From a virus, in the IMG/VR virus record IMGVR_UViG_3300020474_000018, positions 1-54,612 of that record: a DNA stretch of 54,612 bases, one strand, 5' to 3'. A program made the position numbers and the translations under genes. Positions 49,854 through 54,612 of the stretch are shown piece by piece; positions within the stretch are counted from its first letter, which is position 1; each line of letters starts with the position of its first letter. The notes below the pieces were generated by a model that was given only the letters and a program-made list of their open reading frames with translations, had not been told where the DNA came from and did no database searches.

Positions 49854-50761
49854 TTGGTTGAATACTGCACAATCTTCGCCTTTGCGTTCTGAATCTGACC
49901 GTCAAGATTGTAAATGTCTGCAGACCGCCACTTGGTCTTTAGTTTTTTCAAGAATTGAATTTCTGCCTTGTAAGCATAGATTTCGCTCGCACTGCGCGCC
50001 GCTGCCACCAATGGATTGACCTCGCTTAAGATTTGATTGTACAAAATTTTCATATCTTTGGGTCCAACTCCAGTTATTTTTTGCGTGTCCGTATCGAAGT
50101 CAAAAAGTCCTGCTTCGATAGCTTTTTGGAATATTTCTTTTACTTTTTGGTTTATAAATTTATCAAACTCCCTTGGTTCAACCGCATGAGCTACTTCGTG
50201 CACGATTGTACTGGCGACCTCCATGGCTTGGCCGGCAATATGATAATCGATTTCGTCGGTAATGTCTTTGTGAATTTTTTTGAAGTCCTTCGTGAGCTGC
50301 TTTGGAGATGCTTTTTTGCTGAACTTATTTTGATTAACAATATCGTCCTTAAACCCGCGCAGCACATCACCGCTTTGCCATCTAGTTCGAAACCCAGAGA
50401 GATTAACAAAAGCGGTGTCATCTGTCTTTTTCTGCGCACCAGTGAGTTTGCTGTCGTATTCACTCGCTACAATCTGTCCAATTTTAAGCGAATCTGCATC
50501 TTTGAAATAATAGTCAGCCCACCGTAGAATATACCGTGGGGTTTTGTCCCAGTAGTGACCAAGGTTATCATCACTTGGGCTATCATGAAATATTATTTTA
50601 TTAAGAACAGGTGAACTTTTAATAACTTCAGGCCCCGCCAATTCGATAAGTTCATAAGCTTTGTCGATAATTTGTTGTTCTGGAAACGGCATGCCCGCCA
50701 CATTCTTCTCCTCACTTAAGAGGAATTTCCTCCAACTCTCCATTATTAGTTTGTATTGCAT
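49844..50761 (-). CDS. Metalloprotease-like protein with capsid-targeting-like N-terminus
   Basis: This is the only clear minus-strand gene in the window. The 305-aa protein begins MQYKLIMESWRKFLLSEEKN, like the 45615 protein and the T4 capsid-targeting sequences. A zinc protease motif HEVAH (188-192) follows a helical STIVHEVAHAVEP stretch. The third zinc ligand is not obvious. No signal peptide is seen. It may be packed in the head and act on host proteins after injection. A TATAAATA element lies upstream on its strand (50795-50802). Confidence 0.7.
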   Translation of the reverse strand: MQYKLIMESWRKFLLSEEKNVAGMPFPEQQIIDKAYELIELAGPEVIKSSPVLNKIIFHDSPSDDNLGHYWDKTPRYILRWADYYFKDADSLKIGQIVASEYDSKLTGAQKKTDDTAFVNLSGFRTRWQSGDVLRGFKDDIVNQNKFSKKASPKQLTKDFKKIHKDITDEIDYHIAGQAMEVASTIVHEVAHAVEPREFDKFINQKVKEIFQKAIEAGLFDFDTDTQKITGVGPKDMKILYNQILSEVNPLVAAARSASEIYAYKAEIQFLKKLKTKWRSADIYNLDGQIQNAKAKIVQYSTNKK

Positions 50762-50789
50762 AATTATAACTAGTTTTCTTCGTTTCCCA

Positions 50790-50818
50790 TTGACTATTTA
50801 TAGTAAAAAGGGTATAAT
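50790..50818 (+). promoter_or_regulatory. Sigma-70 promoter for the 618-aa gene
   Basis: TTGACT (50790-50795), a 17-base spacer and a perfect TATAAT (50813-50818), 6 bases before ATG 50825. It lies in the 63-base gap between divergent genes. CTATTTATAG inside it reads CTATAAATAG on the other strand and so contains TATAAATA, the T4 late-promoter core, facing the minus-strand gene. Confidence 0.75.
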
Positions 50819-50824
50819 ACTACT

Positions 50825-52681
50825 ATGAATTTCAACAACACATGGCGAAACTACGTCAACCAACGTCCCAAATCCAAGGGCCTTCTTCTCGGAGAGCAGA
50901 TTATCCGAGAGAGAAGGTTAATAGCAGAAGGTAAGAAAGACGATGCAAAGAAAGCAAACCCTATCACTGACTCTTTTGAAGTGGTGGACGTCCTGGCTAT
51001 CCAACTCCGAGCAGAATTTGGCGACAAAGGCATGGCGAAGTATATTGGTTACGCCACCAGAGAAATGGAAGAGTTCTATAGACAGAACACAAGAAAAGAT
51101 GGGAATAGATATATCTTAAATCCGGATGTCTTGGCAACGCGCCACTTTGAAGAGGTCATGGGGTCAGTGTTAGGTTTCCATAGAAATTTACAAAGACTCG
51201 AACTAAAAGACATAAACAAATACACACTACAGTCTTTGACTAGAGTAATAGAAGAGCTTGGCCAATCCGAAACCGCAAGAAAGAAAGCTTTCTATGATGA
51301 AAAAGAAGCAAAGAGAAACTCTGAGTTAGTTTTTAACTCGAATGGTATACATGCAGTTAGACCACTTACAACTCAGGCTTCGTGCTTCTTCGGTCACAAC
51401 CCAAGGCTTACTACTTGGTGTATATCAACAAAATCAAAGAGAAACTACTTCAAGCAATATACAGAAGAGGAAGGCAAGGCGTTTGTGATGGTTAGGTTTT
51501 TTGGTGTTGAGGAAGGAACCGACAATCATATGTGTTCCATGCAATTTTCAGGACCAGGAGAGCCAGAATTTGAGATGTGGTGGGACGGCCCAAGGAACAG
51601 GGCACAGAACCCGGATGACTTCTTCTCTGTTTTCCTAGAGCACGTCGAGGGAATGTTCCCAGACGATGAGGAAAACTGGTCTGACCTTGCACAAGAACTG
51701 CATGACAGCCTCGTCGCTGCAGCCACCGGTGTTGTGTGGGATGATCCACCTGCCGACCCAGTAGATGCCATCACGCCAAAGTGTGAAGCAATAGAGGCAG
51801 CTTTCAAGGAAAAGTCAGAATTTACCACAATTTGGTGGACGACAGACCAAGACACGTTTGAAGAGCATGGATATGTTGCGGTTGACTTTGGTGCAAACAC
51901 GGAGTTCAAACTCACACCAGAGGACCACGGAATTCCAGCAGAAGTTATAGGAAAAACTGATGAGTATAATTTCTGGCGTGGTCTAGAAAGTCGCTGGGAA
52001 AAAGCTTGCAAAGATGCTGGTCTTTATGCATATGAGAAATACGACTTGTATACGACTGCTGCAGCTGCTTCATTGCCAGAAGGCACCGTTGTATTAGGTC
52101 TGCAACACGAGGGTGATGAGACCGTAGGCGGCTACACGCTTGAAGGTTTCGAAGAATTTGCTGATGCTGCTTTGAATCTAGATAAGACAGACGCCATAGA
52201 GTCTATGAAGATGGCCATAGCCATCTTGCAGCAGGAGTTTGGAGAGCAAGAAACAGGCTTACCAGCAGAAGACGAGCAAGGTTTTGACGATGAGATAGAT
52301 GAGAATACGTTTTACAAAGATTTAGAAAAACAACTCCTTGGGGAAGAGAAAGGGAGAACCAGACAAAGAGGTATCTATAAGTTTCACTGTATGATTTCAT
52401 ATAGCCTCACAGCGGAACCGGAAAAGGCCAGAGGCCTAGATGACATCTTAGCTGACATGCGTGCATTACAAAACGTAACTATTGTTACTGTTGCGATAAG
52501 AAATCAAAAAATTGGAGAAGGTAGATATATAGCAGGTCTTGCGATTAAATTTATACCATCAATTCCAGGAGAAATCGGCCAGCCGGAAATGACAAAAGCA
52601 AGAATAGTCAGAGACATAAAGAGATTAGCAAATATAAAATCACTTTTTAAACTATCAGCAGGATTAACAAGATTAGAATGA
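50825..52681 (+). CDS. 618-aa phage protein with WC motif and conserved C-terminal domain, function unknown
   Basis: The protein begins MNFNNTWRNYVNQ and soon has a LIAEG site (I-A-E|G), which fits a T4 prohead-protease cut. A central stretch has TTWCISTKSKRNYFKQYT with W198-C199, known to me as a pattern in several phage and bacterial proteins but without function. An acidic region lies near 470-510. The last 110 residues form a separate domain (YKFHCMISYSL, DDILADMRAL, IAGLAIKFIPS) that is close to the next gene. It may be a head-packed effector. I cannot name an activity. Confidence 0.6.
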   Translation: MNFNNTWRNYVNQRPKSKGLLLGEQIIRERRLIAEGKKDDAKKANPITDSFEVVDVLAIQLRAEFGDKGMAKYIGYATREMEEFYRQNTRKDGNRYILNPDVLATRHFEEVMGSVLGFHRNLQRLELKDINKYTLQSLTRVIEELGQSETARKKAFYDEKEAKRNSELVFNSNGIHAVRPLTTQASCFFGHNPRLTTWCISTKSKRNYFKQYTEEEGKAFVMVRFFGVEEGTDNHMCSMQFSGPGEPEFEMWWDGPRNRAQNPDDFFSVFLEHVEGMFPDDEENWSDLAQELHDSLVAAATGVVWDDPPADPVDAITPKCEAIEAAFKEKSEFTTIWWTTDQDTFEEHGYVAVDFGANTEFKLTPEDHGIPAEVIGKTDEYNFWRGLESRWEKACKDAGLYAYEKYDLYTTAAAASLPEGTVVLGLQHEGDETVGGYTLEGFEEFADAALNLDKTDAIESMKMAIAILQQEFGEQETGLPAEDEQGFDDEIDENTFYKDLEKQLLGEEKGRTRQRGIYKFHCMISYSLTAEPEKARGLDDILADMRALQNVTIVTVAIRNQKIGEGRYIAGLAIKFIPSIPGEIGQPEMTKARIVRDIKRLANIKSLFKLSAGLTRLE

Positions 52682-53277
52682 CAACGAAAACACCTCAGCA
52701 ATTTCGAAGACAAAACGTCAAAAACCTTTTTGACAAAATTCTAAAGAGAGGAAAAACAGAACTTATACCACTTTCTATAGATATTTCAGAATCTATAGAA
52801 GATGGGTTAACAACGGTGAATTTATCTTTAACGGAGAAATCTTATCATTCGGTAAAGGTTAAATTTTTAAAGGATATAAAGGCAAAAGGCTACGTAGATG
52901 GCCTTTTCAAAGGACTGCAGGAAGAATACAAAGAATCTTACCCAACCCTAAATAGAATAAAATTAATAGACTTATCAGTTATACCTACCATTAAGAAGAC
53001 CAGCAGCGTAGGTTCCGATGCTAAAACTAATGTATCGCTTTCAGTTAATGTTGATCAACATGGAGAGGCGGAGTTCTACCATAGATCCCGATCAATGGTT
53101 CGCTCAAGCTTCTTTGCTGTCTTGAAGGCATTTGAATTTTATATAAATTGTGAAAGAACATTTGTGAGTTTGAAGAATATCCTAGAAGATGCACAGTCTC
53201 GCAACCGCGGTGATATAATACAGACTTGCTTGCTAGATCTAAGTAAGTTGACAGAAGTCAATACTTATGAAGGGTGA
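52678..53277 (+). CDS. Phage protein with LeuA-dimer-like C-terminal half
   Basis: The 199-aa protein overlaps the previous stop (ATGA). Its C-terminal half, from IDLSVIPTIKK near 100 through TNVSLSVNVDQHGEAEFYHRS and FFAVLKAFEFYIN, recalls the regulatory (LeuA dimer) domain of 2-isopropylmalate synthase. The catalytic barrel of LeuA is absent. It might act as a small-molecule sensor or be unrelated. It is coupled to the 618-aa gene. Confidence 0.5.
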   Translation: MTTKTPQQFRRQNVKNLFDKILKRGKTELIPLSIDISESIEDGLTTVNLSLTEKSYHSVKVKFLKDIKAKGYVDGLFKGLQEEYKESYPTLNRIKLIDLSVIPTIKKTSSVGSDAKTNVSLSVNVDQHGEAEFYHRSRSMVRSSFFAVLKAFEFYINCERTFVSLKNILEDAQSRNRGDIIQTCLLDLSKLTEVNTYEG

Positions 53278-53359
53278 AAAACCAAACTGGCCTTTTGTAG
53301 TATCAGCTATTTTTTTAGCCATTGCCTTGCATTTAGTCAAAATTAAAATGAACTTGTAA
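53267..53359 (+). CDS. 30-aa single-span membrane peptide
   Basis: The frame from ATG 53267 overlaps the stop of the LeuA-like gene and runs to TAA 53357-53359. The peptide has one hydrophobic span (FVVSAIFLAIALHLV) flanked by charged ends (MKGEK and KIKMNL). Such short membrane peptides are frequent in phages, but function is unknown. Its length makes it uncertain as a gene. Confidence 0.45.
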   Translation: MKGEKPNWPFVVSAIFLAIALHLVKIKMNL

Positions 53360-53390
53360 TCTACACTCTAATTATTCATAGAAGAATACT

Positions 53391-53663
53391 ATGAGTGAAT
53401 GCAACAAAATTTTGAGAGGTCTTAGGGTCGGAGACTTAGTGACACACGCGCTGTACGGCGACCGATGGGTTGGACTTATAATTGATTTTGAAGAGGTTTT
53501 CGATAGTAAATCTAAGAATAGAAAAATAAAAGCACTAATACAAATACAACCAGGCACTGACTTTGAGGGGTTCTTCAAGAGAACTTCTCCAAAAGATAGA
53601 ATTAACGACAATCGAGGTTTTGTGTCAGTTCACTGGCTGTTTAAAATAAAAGAGAGAAAATGA
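53391..53663 (+). CDS. Small protein with SH3-like start, function unknown
   Basis: The 90-aa protein has a GDLVTHALYGDRWVGLIIDFEE start, like a small beta-barrel (KOW/SH3-like), then a basic middle and a closing VSVHWLFKIKE. No function is known. It overlaps the Smr gene by 4 bases. Confidence 0.65.
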   Translation: MSECNKILRGLRVGDLVTHALYGDRWVGLIIDFEEVFDSKSKNRKIKALIQIQPGTDFEGFFKRTSPKDRINDNRGFVSVHWLFKIKERK

Positions 53664-53881
53664 AATCTTTAGATTTACACGGAACGAAACACGAAGAAGC
53701 AGACGAAAAGGTCAGAAGATTTCTAAATTTTGTGTGCCTGCCCTGTTATATAATTACAGGTAATTCTAAGGAAATGAAAGACATTGTTAGAGCCATTGTA
53801 AAAGAATATAAATGGCACTGTCACGAGAAAGACAGCTATAATAGTGGCACATTAATTATTAAAGATCAATTATTATGGTAA
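53660..53881 (+). CDS. Smr-domain protein
   Basis: The 73-aa protein has the Smr pattern LDLHGTKHEEAD (4-15) and the ITGNSKEMKDIV segment (37-48), where the family has a TG.G.HS type loop. Smr domains bind or cut branched nucleic acid or RNA. Here it is a free-standing domain. It is followed by a promoter for uvdE. Confidence 0.8.
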   Translation: MKSLDLHGTKHEEADEKVRRFLNFVCLPCYIITGNSKEMKDIVRAIVKEYKWHCHEKDSYNSGTLIIKDQLLW

Positions 53882-53885
53882 ATGC

Positions 53886-53914
53886 TTGACAAAGTCAAAC
53901 AAATCTGATATAGT
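53886..53914 (+). promoter_or_regulatory. Sigma-70-like promoter for uvdE
   Basis: TTGACA (53886-53891), a 17-base spacer and TATAGT (53909-53914), 29 bases before ATG 53944. Confidence 0.8.
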
Positions 53915-53943
53915 ATACACACAATCACAACAAAGGTAACACA

Positions 53944-54612
53944 ATGAACTACGGCTATGCTTGTATCAACGAGACACTTGGACGAGGCCCTAAGAAGACT
54001 CGCGTCACAACTAACCGATCTATGATCAAACGAACATTCAAAGAGAAGGGTATCAAGTACGCATCTGAGCTTGCACTTCAAAACGTCAAGGACTTGGTGA
54101 AGATTCTTGCGTGGAATGAAGAGAACGACATTAAATTCTATCGCATGTCCTCCGACATTTTCCCGTGGTGTTCAGAATACAACTACTATGACCTACCCCA
54201 CTACAGAGAGATCAAGTATTGGCTACGGTACGCGGGTGACTATGCCAAAGAGTGGGGGCATCGCTTGACCTTTCACCCTGGGCCATTCTGCTGCTTGGCT
54301 TCGCCAAACTTCGAAGTTGTGGAGAAAACATACAAGGAACTCAACAACCACTCTCGCATCTTCGACATGATGGGCTTCGAGCCAAGCCACTACAACAAGA
54401 TCAACATCCATGTCGGCGGCACATACGGTGATAAGGGCAAAACAGCAAAAAGATTCATTGAGAACTTCAACAGACCTGGCGGACTTGATGAAAACACCAA
54501 GAAACGTTTCACACTAGAGAATGACGACAAAGCCTCTATGTGGAGCACAAAGGAGATTTATGATTACATTCACCACGAAACTGGAATCCCGATTGTTTTC
54601 GATTACCATCAT
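53944..54612 (+). CDS. uvdE: UV damage endonuclease (UvdE), cut off by the window edge
   Basis: The frame is open from ATG 53944 to the last base, giving 223 residues. It starts NYGYACINETL, and has RMSSDIFPW, RLTFHPGPFCCL and INIHVGGTYGDKGK, the standard TIM-barrel metal sites of UvdE (His and Glu/Asp at the strand ends). It cuts 5' to UV photoproducts, starting repair of phage DNA in sunlit waters. Third-position C is more common here than in the genes before it. The C-terminal third lies outside the window. Confidence 0.92.
   Translation, partial: MNYGYACINETLGRGPKKTRVTTNRSMIKRTFKEKGIKYASELALQNVKDLVKILAWNEENDIKFYRMSSDIFPWCSEYNYYDLPHYREIKYWLRYAGDYAKEWGHRLTFHPGPFCCLASPNFEVVEKTYKELNNHSRIFDMMGFEPSHYNKINIHVGGTYGDKGKTAKRFIENFNRPGGLDENTKKRFTLENDDKASMWSTKEIYDYIHHETGIPIVFDYHH

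Noticed and set aside
1-54612. CRISPR array, tRNA genes, insertion sequences, integrase or attachment sites
   Set aside because: Reading both strands I saw no regularly spaced direct repeats, no tRNA cloverleaf, no transposase or integrase frame and no terminal inverted repeats.

Overview
The window is a continuous, tightly packed piece of a large tailed phage genome with T4-type (contractile-tail) virion genes. All genes but one lie on the + strand. Stop/start overlaps of the ATGA, GTGA or TAATG kind are common, start codons follow AGGAG-type ribosome sites, and there is no integrase, repressor, tRNA or CRISPR array. It therefore looks like a strictly lytic myovirus. The host cannot be named. 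One gene, a lipoprotein with MopE-type Cys/Asp repeats and a VWA domain, is of a kind most familiar from Myxococcota and related former Deltaproteobacteria, so a host from that part of the tree is a reasonable guess.

Region 1 (1-19.1 kb, late virion genes): a neck protein, a gp15-like tail completion protein, two small proteins, a 1726-aa repetitive adhesin that looks like two fused genes, tail sheath, tail tube, a T4-type zinc baseplate/chaperone protein with a possible +1 frameshift product, a tape-measure candidate, and baseplate proteins including a LysM gp53-like wedge and a probable hub.

Region 2 (19.1-31.4 kb, DNA metabolism): a stand-alone family A polymerase domain, a tubulin/FtsZ-like protein, a DNA methyltransferase next to a DUF262/HNH protein, gp32-type SSB, UvsX/RecA, a 5' nuclease, a DnaB/gp41 helicase, B12-dependent ribonucleotide reductase, an IscA-type Fe-S carrier, GroES and ThyX.

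Region 3 (31.4-41.7 kb): the lipoprotein, two conserved phage proteins of unknown role (one nucleotidyltransferase-like), a complete bacterial-type DNA polymerase III alpha subunit (DnaE), an L,D-transpeptidase-like lysin candidate, dUTPase, an IMP dehydrogenase/GMP reductase family enzyme without CBS domains, and a 70-aa sigma-70 region-4-like protein.

Region 4 (41.8-54.6 kb): an acidic scaffold-like protein, small membrane proteins, a ClpP-type protease, GroEL, glutaredoxin, Hsp20, Smr, a LeuA-dimer-like protein and the start of UvdE. A set of proteins here shares an N-terminal W-x-x-F-L-S-E type motif resembling the T4 capsid-targeting sequence. They include a possible nuclease and an HExxH metalloprotease, and may be proteins packed in the head.

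The parts fit together as follows. The phage carries its own replisome, a nucleotide supply line (RNR, ThyX, dUTPase, IMPDH-like enzyme, with glutaredoxin and IscA as support), a protein-quality set (GroEL/ES, Hsp20, ClpP) and a contractile tail. Good sigma-70 promoters precede genes in the right two-thirds but are not seen before the virion genes. Together with the sigma-R4-like protein, this suggests a switch between host-type early transcription and a modified late transcription.
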